Shown piece after piece: positions 52,750-60,998 of a stretch of 64,000 bases of DNA. Each line of letters begins with the position of its first letter. The first letter of the stretch is position 1. The notes under the pieces are model-generated. The model was not told the DNA's origin, ran no database searches, and was given only the letters and a program-made list of their open reading frames with translations. The stretch comes from an uncultured Prevotella sp. (GTDB lineage: Bacteria > Bacteroidota > Bacteroidia > Bacteroidales > Bacteroidaceae), in the NCBI GenBank assembly GCA_905233245.1, contig CAJODK010000012.1:1-64000 (forward strand). The letters run 5' to 3'. A program made the position numbers and the translations under genes.

Positions 52750-54360
52750 ATGAACACAAAGTATATTTTCGTTACAGGCGGTGTGGTTTCCTCGTTGGGC
52801 AAGGGAATCATCTCTGCTAGTATCGGTAAACTGTTGCAGGCACGTGGATACAAGGTCACTATCCAAAAGTTCGATCCTTACATCAACATTGACCCAGGAA
52901 CACTGAACCCCTATGAGCATGGAGAGTGTTACGTAACGGTGGATGGTATGGAGACCGACCTCGACTTGGGTCATTATGAACGATTTACTGGTATTCATAC
53001 CACGCGTAACAATTCTATTACGACAGGCCGTATATACAAAACCGTGATAGACCGTGAACGAAAGGGTGACTATCTGGGCAAGACAATTCAGGTAGTGCCT
53101 CATATCACGGACGAAATCAAGCGCAGAATGCTGCGCGAGGGACTTGATGATGACCTTGACTTTATCATTACGGAGGTAGGTGGTACGATTGGTGACATCG
53201 AGAGTGCACCATTTATGGAGGCCATCCGTCAGTTACGCTGGCAACTAGGGCGCGATGCAGTATGTGTGCACCTGACGTATGTACCGTATCTTAAAGCCGC
53301 CGGTGAATTGAAGACAAAGCCTACGCAACACTCTGTAAAGGAACTGCAGGGGATGGGTATTCAGCCCGACATCCTCGTACTCAGAACCGAACGCCACCTC
53401 AGCGACGCTATACGCCTGAAGGTAGCGTCGTTTTGTAATGTCGATCTGGAGTGTGTGGTGCAGAGCGAGGATATGCCTAGTATCTACGAGGTGCCCGTCA
53501 GCATGCAGCGACAGGGACTCGACGCTGCCATTATGCGCAAGATAGGTATTCCTGTTGGTGAGACACCAGCTATGCAGTCGTGGCGTGATTTCCTCGAAAA
53601 ACAACGCAATGCTAAGCGTGAGGTGCATATAGGCCTTGTGGGCAAATATGACCTGCAAGATGCCTATAAGAGTATCCGTGAGAGTTTGAATTTGGCGGGT
53701 ATCTACAGTGACGTGAAGGCTAAGATACATTTCGTGAATAGCGAAGAGATTACGACTGATAATGTCGCCTCGAAGCTGGAGGGTATGGCAGGCATCGTAA
53801 TATGCCCAGGCTTCGGTAGCCGAGGCGTCGAGGGAAAGATTTTTGCTACAGAATACAGCCGAACGCACGACATGCCCACTTTCGGCATCTGTCTGGGCAT
53901 GCAGATGATGGTAATAGAATTCGCCCGCAATGTACTAGGGTACAAGGGGGCCAATAGCGCCGAAACAGACGAAAAAACGCCATATAACGTTATTGATATT
54001 ATGGAGGAGCAGAAGTCTGTCACGCAGATGGGAGGCACAATGCGTCTGGGAGCGTATGACTGCGAACTTGTCAAGGGCAGTCTTACATACAAAGCCTACG
54101 GAGAGAAGTCGCTCATCAGCGAAAGGCATAGACATCGTTACGAGTTCAATAATGCCTACAAAGAGGAGTATGAATCAAATGGTATGAAGTGCGTGGGCTG
54201 CAATCCTGCCACCGAACTGGTGGAGATTGTCGAAATACCAGAGAAACGCTGGTATATCGGCACGCAGTTCCATCCTGAATATTCCTCAACGGTATTGCGT
54301 CCGCACCCACTATTTATGTCATTTATAAAAGCCTGCATCGATGGAAGAACTGAAGCATGA
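52750..54360 (+). CDS. pyrG: CTP synthase
   Basis: 536 aa. Amidoligase domain: YIFVTGGVVSSLGKGIISAS (P-loop), DPYINIDPGTLNPYEHGECY. Class I amidotransferase domain (about 290-536): catalytic Cys in FGICLGMQMMVIEF and HPEYSS near the end. It makes CTP from UTP, ATP and glutamine. Its end overlaps the next gene by 20 bases. The place among glutamine-using enzymes fits the island. Confidence 0.97.
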   Translation: MNTKYIFVTGGVVSSLGKGIISASIGKLLQARGYKVTIQKFDPYINIDPGTLNPYEHGECYVTVDGMETDLDLGHYERFTGIHTTRNNSITTGRIYKTVIDRERKGDYLGKTIQVVPHITDEIKRRMLREGLDDDLDFIITEVGGTIGDIESAPFMEAIRQLRWQLGRDAVCVHLTYVPYLKAAGELKTKPTQHSVKELQGMGIQPDILVLRTERHLSDAIRLKVASFCNVDLECVVQSEDMPSIYEVPVSMQRQGLDAAIMRKIGIPVGETPAMQSWRDFLEKQRNAKREVHIGLVGKYDLQDAYKSIRESLNLAGIYSDVKAKIHFVNSEEITTDNVASKLEGMAGIVICPGFGSRGVEGKIFATEYSRTHDMPTFGICLGMQMMVIEFARNVLGYKGANSAETDEKTPYNVIDIMEEQKSVTQMGGTMRLGAYDCELVKGSLTYKAYGEKSLISERHRHRYEFNNAYKEEYESNGMKCVGCNPATELVEIVEIPEKRWYIGTQFHPEYSSTVLRPHPLFMSFIKACIDGRTEA

Positions 54361-56080
54361 GTGTGGAGTGGCAATGATACGTCTGTTGAAGCCCTTAAGT
54401 TACTACGAACAGAAATATGGTTCGTGGCGCTATGGCTTCAACAAACTCTACCTGATGATGGAGAAACAGCACAATCGCGGACAGGAAGGAGCAGGTATTG
54501 CTTCCGTCAGTTTATCAAAAGAGCCTGGCACTGAGTATATGTTCCGCGAAAGAGCTGAGGGCAAGGACGCCATCACTGAGATTTTCAGTCGCGTAACAGA
54601 AGATATGGCTGGTGAGTTGCTGATGGGACATCTACGATACTCCACCACAGGCAAGAGTGGACTGACGTATGTACATCCCTTTCTAAGGCGCAACAACTGG
54701 CGCGCGAAGAATCTATGTCTCTGTGGCAACTTCAATATGACCAACATCGATGAGGTCTTCCATTTCCTTACCCAACAGGGGCAGTCACCGCGTATCTATG
54801 GCGATTCGTATATCACACTCGAACTAATGGGACATCGTCTGGACCGCGAGGTAGAGCGTCTGTATGCCATTGCTAAAGAGCAGGGACTGAAGGACACCGC
54901 TGTCACAGATTACATCGACAACCACATGGAGATGGCCAATGTGCTGAAAACCACGATGAGCCATTATGACGGTGGATACGTGATGTGCGGACTTACAGGA
55001 AGTGGCGAGATGTTCAGTGTGCGTGACCCATGGGGTATTCGTCCGGCGTTCTACTATCGCGACGACGAGATGATTGCACTGGCCAGTGAGCGTCCTGTAT
55101 TGCAGACGACATTTAATTTACAGGCAGAAGACATCTGCGAACTCCAGCCTGGTGAGGCGCTCATCGTACACAGGAATGGTGAAAGCCAACTGGAACAGAT
55201 TATGCCTCCCCAGCCACTGAGTGCCTGCTCGTTTGAGAGGATATATTTCAGCCGTGGTTCTGACCTTGACATCTATCAGGAACGCAAACGACTGGGCGAG
55301 CAACTCACGCCCAGCATTCTCAAGGCCATCGACGGTGATGTGGACCATACGGTCTTTTCATACATCCCCAATACCGCTGAGGTAGCCTTCTATGGTATGA
55401 CAGATGGCTTCCGCAAACTACACGGTGATGTACGTACGGAGAAAGTGGTCTGGAAAGACATCAAACTGCGCACCTTTATCGCTGACAACTCAGAGCGCAA
55501 CGATTTGGCTGCCCACGTCTATGACATCAGTTACGGTTCGTTGAAACCTTATGAGGACAACCTTGTGATTATCGACGATTCTATCGTGCGTGGTACCACC
55601 CTGAAAGAGAGTATCTTCAATATCCTAGACCGTCTGCATCCCAAGAAAATCGTGATGGTATCAAGTTCTCCGCAGATTCGCTATCCAGACTATTACGGCA
55701 TCGACATGTCACATCTGGAAGAACTTTGCGCCTTCCGTGCTGCTATCTCACTGATTCAGGACAGAGGCATGCAGGAATTGATTGCCGAAACCTATAAGGC
55801 CTGCAAGTATTCATCTGCATCGCTGAATCATGTACGCAATATTTATGCACCATTCACCGTTGAAGATATAAATACGAAAATAGTAAATATGCTTCGCCCT
55901 GAGGGTATGCAGTCGCCTGTAGAACTGGTATTCCAAAGTATCGAAGGTCTGCATCACGCCTGTCCCAATCATCCTGGTGACTGGTACTTCACTGGGCATT
56001 ACCCTACCCCTGGCGGCATCCGACTGGTGAATCAGGCGTTTGTGAATTATGTTGAACAAGTTTTGAAAATGCAGTTATAA
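54341..56080 (+). CDS. Amidophosphoribosyltransferase-like glutamine amidotransferase
   Basis: 579 aa. The start MEELKHECGVAMIRLLKPLS places a cysteine at residue 8 to become the N-terminal nucleophile. NRGQEGAGIASVSL, GHLRYSTTGKSG and RDPWGIRPAFYYRDDEMIAL are class II amidotransferase blocks, and LVIIDDSIVRGTTLKESIFN is the PRPP-binding loop. It resembles PurF but has inserts and a long C-terminus, as does a second PurF-like protein in Bacteroides clusters with carAB. Whether it makes phosphoribosylamine is uncertain. The stop overlaps the carA start by one base. Confidence 0.88.
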   Translation: MEELKHECGVAMIRLLKPLSYYEQKYGSWRYGFNKLYLMMEKQHNRGQEGAGIASVSLSKEPGTEYMFRERAEGKDAITEIFSRVTEDMAGELLMGHLRYSTTGKSGLTYVHPFLRRNNWRAKNLCLCGNFNMTNIDEVFHFLTQQGQSPRIYGDSYITLELMGHRLDREVERLYAIAKEQGLKDTAVTDYIDNHMEMANVLKTTMSHYDGGYVMCGLTGSGEMFSVRDPWGIRPAFYYRDDEMIALASERPVLQTTFNLQAEDICELQPGEALIVHRNGESQLEQIMPPQPLSACSFERIYFSRGSDLDIYQERKRLGEQLTPSILKAIDGDVDHTVFSYIPNTAEVAFYGMTDGFRKLHGDVRTEKVVWKDIKLRTFIADNSERNDLAAHVYDISYGSLKPYEDNLVIIDDSIVRGTTLKESIFNILDRLHPKKIVMVSSSPQIRYPDYYGIDMSHLEELCAFRAAISLIQDRGMQELIAETYKACKYSSASLNHVRNIYAPFTVEDINTKIVNMLRPEGMQSPVELVFQSIEGLHHACPNHPGDWYFTGHYPTPGGIRLVNQAFVNYVEQVLKMQL

Positions 56081-58917
56081 TGAAATTAGCGAAATTAATA
56101 CTTGAAGATGGCAGTCAATTCGTGGGCTGGTCGTTTGGATATGACACAAATACGGCTGGCGAGGTAGTGTTCAACACCGCGATGACTGGCTATCCAGAGA
56201 GTCTGACAGACCCCAGCTATGCGGGTCAGATTTTGGTGACGACCTATCCGTTGATAGGCAACTACGGTGTGCCAGATACGGGATTGGGAGAGAATGGTCT
56301 GCCACTGTTTATGGAGAGTGACAAAATCCACGCTAAGGCGCTGATAGTGGCAGATTATAGCGAAAACTATTCGCATTGGAACGCCCGTGAGAGCTTGGCA
56401 TCTTGGCTGAAACGCGAGAAGATTCCTGCTATCACAGGCATCGACACCAGACGTTTGACGAAGGTGCTGCGCGAGCACGGTGTGATGATGGGAAGAATAG
56501 AGGTAAGAACGGAGAGGTCAGAGGTAAGAGATATGACGGAAGCAGAAAATTACGGCTCTGTCAACTGGGTGGAGAAGGTCAGTTGCAAGGACGTCATCAC
56601 TTACAACGCTGGAGCTGGCAAACGTGTCGTTCTTGTCGATTGCGGTGTAAAGGCTAATATCATCCGTTGTCTTATTAAACGTGGCATTGAGGTGGTTCGT
56701 GTGCCTTGGGACTATGACTTCAACCAATTGGAGTTCGACGGCCTCTTCCTGGCCAATGGTCCTGGTGACCCAGAGCAATGCAATAAAACAGTAGAGCATA
56801 TCCGTACCTTCCTAAACAATGAGACTGTACGGCCATGCATGGGTATATGCCTTGGCAATCAGTTATTGGCAAGGGCTGCTGGTGCCAAGACCTACAAACT
56901 GAAATACGGACATCGCTCGCACAACCAACCTGTACAGCGTGTTGGCACTCCTCAGTGCTTCATCACCTCGCAGAATCACGGTTATGCCGTGGATGACTCT
57001 ACACTGCCATCCGATTGGGAACCGCTATTCGTTAATATGAATGATGGCTCTAACGAAGGTATCCGCCACAAGACTCATCCCTGGATGTCGGCACAGTTCC
57101 ATCCTGAGGCCTGTTCCGGACCAGTAGATACAGAGTTTTTATTTGATGAATTTGTTAGTTGTTTAGGAGACTCGTCGTTTAGTCGTTTAGGAGACCATAC
57201 AACTAAACAACCAAACAACCAAACGACCAAACAACCAAGAAAGGTATTACTTCTGGGTTCAGGAGCACTGAAGATAGGTCAGGCGGGAGAGTTTGACTAT
57301 AGCGGTGCACAGGCACTGAAGGCCTTGAAGGAAGAAGGCATCCACTCTGTGCTGATAAATCCGAATATCGCCACGGTGCAAACCTCCGAGGGAGTAGCTG
57401 ATACGGTATATTTTCAACCCGTCAAGGCAGAGTTTGTGGAACGCATCATCGAAAAGGAGCGTCCTGACGGCATCCTTCTGAGTTTTGGCGGACAAACAGC
57501 ACTGAACTGTGGTGTGGAACTCTATGAGAAAGGTGTTCTTGAGAAATACGGTGTAGAGGTATTAGGCACCCCCGTTCAGGCCATCATTGATACGGAAGAC
57601 CGCGACCTGTTTGTGAAGCGTCTCGACGAAATTGGCGTGAAGACCATAAAGAGTGAGGCGTGTTCCACTGTCGAAGAAGTACAGAAAGCTGCTCATGAAT
57701 TAGGATTCCCAGTGATATTAAGGGCTGCATATGCCCTTGGCGGTCTGGGCTCCGGCTTCTGCGACAACGAAGAAGAGTTGCAGACCCAGGCCGAGGAAGC
57801 CTTCTCTTTCTCGCCACAGGTATTGGTAGAGAAATCGCTCAAAGGTTGGAAGGAGATAGAGTACGAGGTGGTGCGCGACCGCTATGACAACTGCATCACG
57901 GTCTGCAATATGGAAAACTTCGACCCGCTCGGCATCCATACTGGTGAGTCGATTGTTGTAGCACCATCGCAGACGCTTACCAATAGCGAATACCACAAGT
58001 TGCGTGCACTGGCCATCAAGATTATACGTCATATCGGCATCGTAGGCGAATGTAATGTACAGTACGCTCTCGACCCCAACAGCGAGGATTATCGCGTCAT
58101 AGAGGTCAATGCACGTCTGAGTCGTTCGTCTGCTCTGGCTTCTAAGGCTACAGGCTATCCCCTGGCTTTCGTCGCTGCAAAACTCGGACTTGGCTACGGA
58201 CTCTTCGACCTTAAGAACTCCGTCACCAAGACCACGAGCGCCTTCTTCGAACCCGCCCTCGACTATGTGGTCGTTAAAATACCTCGCTGGGATTTGACGA
58301 AGTTCCAAGGTGTCAAGCGTCAACTCGGTTCATCCATGAAGAGTGTTGGTGAGGTGATGGCTATAGGCCGCACCTTCGAGGAAGCGCTACAAAAAGGTTT
58401 GCGTATGATTGGGCAAGGAATGCACGGTTTCGTAGAGAACCACGAGATTAAGATTCCTGACATCAAAAAATCCCTGCACGAGCCAACTGATATGCGTGTC
58501 TTCGTGGTGTCAAAAGCCTTTAAGATTGGCTATTCCATCGAGCAGATACACCAGTTGACGATGATTGACCGTTGGTTCTTGCAGAAACTGAAGCATATCG
58601 TTGATATTGATCAGCAATTGAAGGAGCATACATATCTGTATGAACTCTCAGAGTGTATGGAGCCCAGCGAGTTCAAGGAATACCTGCAATCGCCAGAGGT
58701 GGCGCTCTTACTGCGCGCTGCCAAGGTCTATGGCTTCTCCGATTTCCAGATTGCCCGTGCTTTCGGTTTGGAGAACTATATGAAGATGGAACAGGCTGGT
58801 CTCACCGTCCGCAAATGGCGTAAGATGCTGGGACTCATGCCCACCGTCAATCAGATTGACACCCTCGCAGCGGAATACCCCGCTCAGACCAATTATCTGT
58901 ATCTCTCCTATGTTTAA
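56080..58917 (+). CDS. carA-carB': CarA fused to the N-terminal half of CarB (carbamoyl-phosphate synthase)
   Basis: 945 aa. Residues 1-360 are CarA: LILEDGSQFVGWSFGYDTNT, FLANGPGDPEQC, CMGICLGNQLLARAAG (Cys about 257) and AQFHPEACSGPVDTEF. Residues about 365-388 (GDHTTKQPNNQTTKQP) are encoded by spacer-like AACCAAAC repeats. From KVLLLGSGALKIGQAGEFDY to DTLAAEYPAQTNYLYLSYV is the first half of CarB: one ATP-grasp unit plus the oligomerisation domain. The second ATP-grasp unit and the MGS regulatory domain are absent; asnB follows after 37 bases. A usual CarB has about 1075 residues. The missing half may be encoded elsewhere, or this half may work as a homodimer, or the gene may have drifted. 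A second in-frame repeat encodes RIEVRTERSEVRDM (56499-56530). Confidence 0.9.
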   Translation: MKLAKLILEDGSQFVGWSFGYDTNTAGEVVFNTAMTGYPESLTDPSYAGQILVTTYPLIGNYGVPDTGLGENGLPLFMESDKIHAKALIVADYSENYSHWNARESLASWLKREKIPAITGIDTRRLTKVLREHGVMMGRIEVRTERSEVRDMTEAENYGSVNWVEKVSCKDVITYNAGAGKRVVLVDCGVKANIIRCLIKRGIEVVRVPWDYDFNQLEFDGLFLANGPGDPEQCNKTVEHIRTFLNNETVRPCMGICLGNQLLARAAGAKTYKLKYGHRSHNQPVQRVGTPQCFITSQNHGYAVDDSTLPSDWEPLFVNMNDGSNEGIRHKTHPWMSAQFHPEACSGPVDTEFLFDEFVSCLGDSSFSRLGDHTTKQPNNQTTKQPRKVLLLGSGALKIGQAGEFDYSGAQALKALKEEGIHSVLINPNIATVQTSEGVADTVYFQPVKAEFVERIIEKERPDGILLSFGGQTALNCGVELYEKGVLEKYGVEVLGTPVQAIIDTEDRDLFVKRLDEIGVKTIKSEACSTVEEVQKAAHELGFPVILRAAYALGGLGSGFCDNEEELQTQAEEAFSFSPQVLVEKSLKGWKEIEYEVVRDRYDNCITVCNMENFDPLGIHTGESIVVAPSQTLTNSEYHKLRALAIKIIRHIGIVGECNVQYALDPNSEDYRVIEVNARLSRSSALASKATGYPLAFVAAKLGLGYGLFDLKNSVTKTTSAFFEPALDYVVVKIPRWDLTKFQGVKRQLGSSMKSVGEVMAIGRTFEEALQKGLRMIGQGMHGFVENHEIKIPDIKKSLHEPTDMRVFVVSKAFKIGYSIEQIHQLTMIDRWFLQKLKHIVDIDQQLKEHTYLYELSECMEPSEFKEYLQSPEVALLLRAAKVYGFSDFQIARAFGLENYMKMEQAGLTVRKWRKMLGLMPTVNQIDTLAAEYPAQTNYLYLSYV
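57150..57243. repeat. Translated spacer-like repeats joining carA and carB
   Basis: GTTTAGTCGTTTAGGAGAC-like units are followed by AACAACCAAACGACC units. The same kinds of repeat fill real intergenic spaces here, for example before tyrS at 17450-17474. Confidence 0.75.
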
Positions 58918-58954
58918 ATCGTAAATTGTAAATCGTCAAATAGTAAATAACATC

Positions 58955-60619
58955 ATGTGTGGAATAGTTGCAATACTTAATGTAAAAGAGCAAACACAGG
59001 CTTTGCGCAACAAGGCTTTGAAGATGAGTCAGAAAATCCGTCATCGCGGACCTGACTGGAGTGGTATCTATAGCGGTGGCTCAGCCATCCTGGCCCATGA
59101 GCGACTTAGCATCGTGGACCCTGAGAGTGGCGGGCAGCCCCTCTTCTCGTCCGATGGCAAGCAGATACTCGCTGTCAACGGTGAGATATACAACCATCAG
59201 GAGATACGTCGTCGCTACGCTGGACAGTATGAATTTCAGACTGGCTCTGACTGTGAGGTCATTCTGGCATTGTATCGCGAGAAAGGCATACATTTTCTCG
59301 AAGACCTCAGTGGCATCTTCGCCTTTGTGCTCTACGACGAGGAGAAGGACGCTTTCTTGATTGCCCGTGACCCTATCGGCGTTATACCCCTCTATATCGG
59401 TTATGACAGCGATGGCACCGTATATGTAGCATCAGAATTGAAAGCTCTTGAAGGACAATGCGAACGCTATGAGCCGTTCCTGCCAGGCCACTACTACTGG
59501 AGCCAGGAACCAGGCATGAAGCGCTACTATCAGCGCGACTGGATGCAATACGATGCTGTGAAGGACAACCCTGCCAGCATCGAGGCTATCCACGATGCTC
59601 TTGAAGACGCCGTCAAGCGTCAGCTGATGTCCGATGTGCCCTACGGAGTACTCCTTTCAGGCGGTTTGGACTCCTCCGTCATCTCCGCCATCGCTGAGAA
59701 ATTCTCTGAGATGCGTATCGAGGACGACTCCAAGACCAAGGCCTACTGGCCACGTCTGCACTCCTTCGCCGTAGGTCTCAAGGGAGCCCCTGACCTGGCT
59801 AAGGCAAAACTCGTGGCTGACCATATCGGCACCGTTCATCACGAAATCAACTACACCATCCAAGAAGGTCTTGATGCCATCCGCGATGTCATCTATTTCA
59901 TCGAGACCTACGATGTCACCACCGTTCGTGCCTCCACGCCTATGTATCTGCTGGCACGTGTCATCAAGTCTATGGGTATCAAGATGGTGCTCTCTGGCGA
60001 GGGTGCTGACGAGATTTTTGGTGGCTACCTCTATTTCCACAAAGCTCCGACAGCAAAGGACTTCCACGATGAAACCGTTCGCAAACTCGGCAAACTCTAT
60101 CTCTACGACTGTCTCCGAGCCAACAAGAGCCTAAGTGCATGGGGTGTTGAAGGCCGCGTACCATTCCTCGACAAGGAGTTCCTTGATGTCGCTATGCGCA
60201 CCAACCCCGATGCCAAGATGTGTCCTGGCTCCACTATGGAAAAGAAGATAGTCCGCGAGGCATTCGCCAATATGCTGCCTGAGGAAATCGCTTGGCGACA
60301 GAAGGAACAGTTCAGCGATGGTGTGGGCTATTCATGGATTGATACTCTCAAACAGATTACTTCTGAGGCTGTCAGCGATGAGCAGATGGCTCACGCAGCA
60401 GAGCGCTTCCCTATCAACCCTCCGAAGAACAAAGAGGAGTACTATTATCGCAGCATCTTCGCCGAACATTTCCCATCAGATTCAGCCGCTCGCAGTGTTC
60501 CCAGCGAGGCATCCGTAGCCTGTTCTACAGCCATCGCCCTCGAATGGGATGCCGCCTTCAAAGGTATGAACGATCCTAGCGGAAGAGCTGTAAAGGGTGT
60601 TCACGAACAAGCGTATTAA
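58955..60619 (+). CDS. asnB: Asparagine synthase (glutamine-hydrolysing), AsnB
   Basis: 554 aa. Begins MCGIVAILNV, so the cysteine after Met is the class II amidotransferase nucleophile. RHRGPDWSGIY and LAVNGEIYNHQEI are amidotransferase blocks. The synthetase half has the PP-loop GVLLSGGLDSSVISAIAE and LSGEGADEIFGGYLYFH. It amidates aspartate with glutamine nitrogen and ATP. It is the last gene of the amt-pyrG-purF-like-carAB-asnB run and ends before a perfect bidirectional terminator. Confidence 0.96.
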   Translation: MCGIVAILNVKEQTQALRNKALKMSQKIRHRGPDWSGIYSGGSAILAHERLSIVDPESGGQPLFSSDGKQILAVNGEIYNHQEIRRRYAGQYEFQTGSDCEVILALYREKGIHFLEDLSGIFAFVLYDEEKDAFLIARDPIGVIPLYIGYDSDGTVYVASELKALEGQCERYEPFLPGHYYWSQEPGMKRYYQRDWMQYDAVKDNPASIEAIHDALEDAVKRQLMSDVPYGVLLSGGLDSSVISAIAEKFSEMRIEDDSKTKAYWPRLHSFAVGLKGAPDLAKAKLVADHIGTVHHEINYTIQEGLDAIRDVIYFIETYDVTTVRASTPMYLLARVIKSMGIKMVLSGEGADEIFGGYLYFHKAPTAKDFHDETVRKLGKLYLYDCLRANKSLSAWGVEGRVPFLDKEFLDVAMRTNPDAKMCPGSTMEKKIVREAFANMLPEEIAWRQKEQFSDGVGYSWIDTLKQITSEAVSDEQMAHAAERFPINPPKNKEEYYYRSIFAEHFPSDSAARSVPSEASVACSTAIALEWDAAFKGMNDPSGRAVKGVHEQAY

Positions 60620-60653
60620 CTCATCACTAGTAACTTATAACTAGTAACTTGAA

Positions 60654-60688
60654 AAGCCCAGAAGTCGTTTGACTTCTGGGCTTCTTCA
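60654..60688. terminator. Bidirectional terminator between asnB and tRNA-Phe
   Basis: AAGCCCAGAAGTC (60654-60666) and GACTTCTGGGCTT (60671-60683) form a perfect 13-bp stem with loop GTTT and short T-runs on both strands. Confidence 0.85.
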
Positions 60689-60690
60689 TG

Positions 60691-60763
60691 TGGTGCCAAC
60701 GGGATTCGAACCAGTGACACACGGATTTTCAGTCCGATGCTCTACCAACTGAGCTATGGCACC
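60691..60763 (-). tRNA. tRNA-Phe (anticodon GAA)
   Basis: Minus strand: acceptor GGTGCCA pairs with TGGCACC, discriminator A, D-arm AGCTCAGTTGGTAGAGC, anticodon loop CTGAAAA, T-arm with GGTTCGAATCC. 73 nt, CCA not encoded. Confidence 0.97.
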
Positions 60764-60781
60764 ATTTCTGTTTTGCGGGTG

Positions 60782-60789
60782 CAAAGGTA
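60782..60789 (-). promoter_or_regulatory. -7 element of tRNA-Phe
   Basis: Minus strand CTTAGTACCTTTGCAC contains TACCTTTG; the upstream CTTTCAAC repeats resemble those before rpsO and rpmH. Confidence 0.65.
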
Positions 60790-60903
60790 CTAAGAAAAGT
60801 TGAAAGTTGAAAGTTTAAGGTTGAAAGTTTGCGTCTTTTTAGGTTTTATTAACAAAGCAATTTTTTTTAACAGTGTGCGCGTACAAAAAATATAGTGAAA
60901 CAT

Positions 60904-60934
60904 TTTGCTGTTTCGCAGAAACTTTGTAATTTTG
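60904..60934 (+). promoter_or_regulatory. Promoter of the pectinesterase gene
   Basis: TTTG (60904-60907), 19 nt, TAATTTTG (60927-60934), leader of about 58 nt ending in AACTAAACAATTAAACAA. Confidence 0.75.
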
Positions 60935-60998
60935 TCGCAGAATATCTACTAGAGCAGAATAATTTTTTTATTATATAACTAACTAAACAATTAAACAA

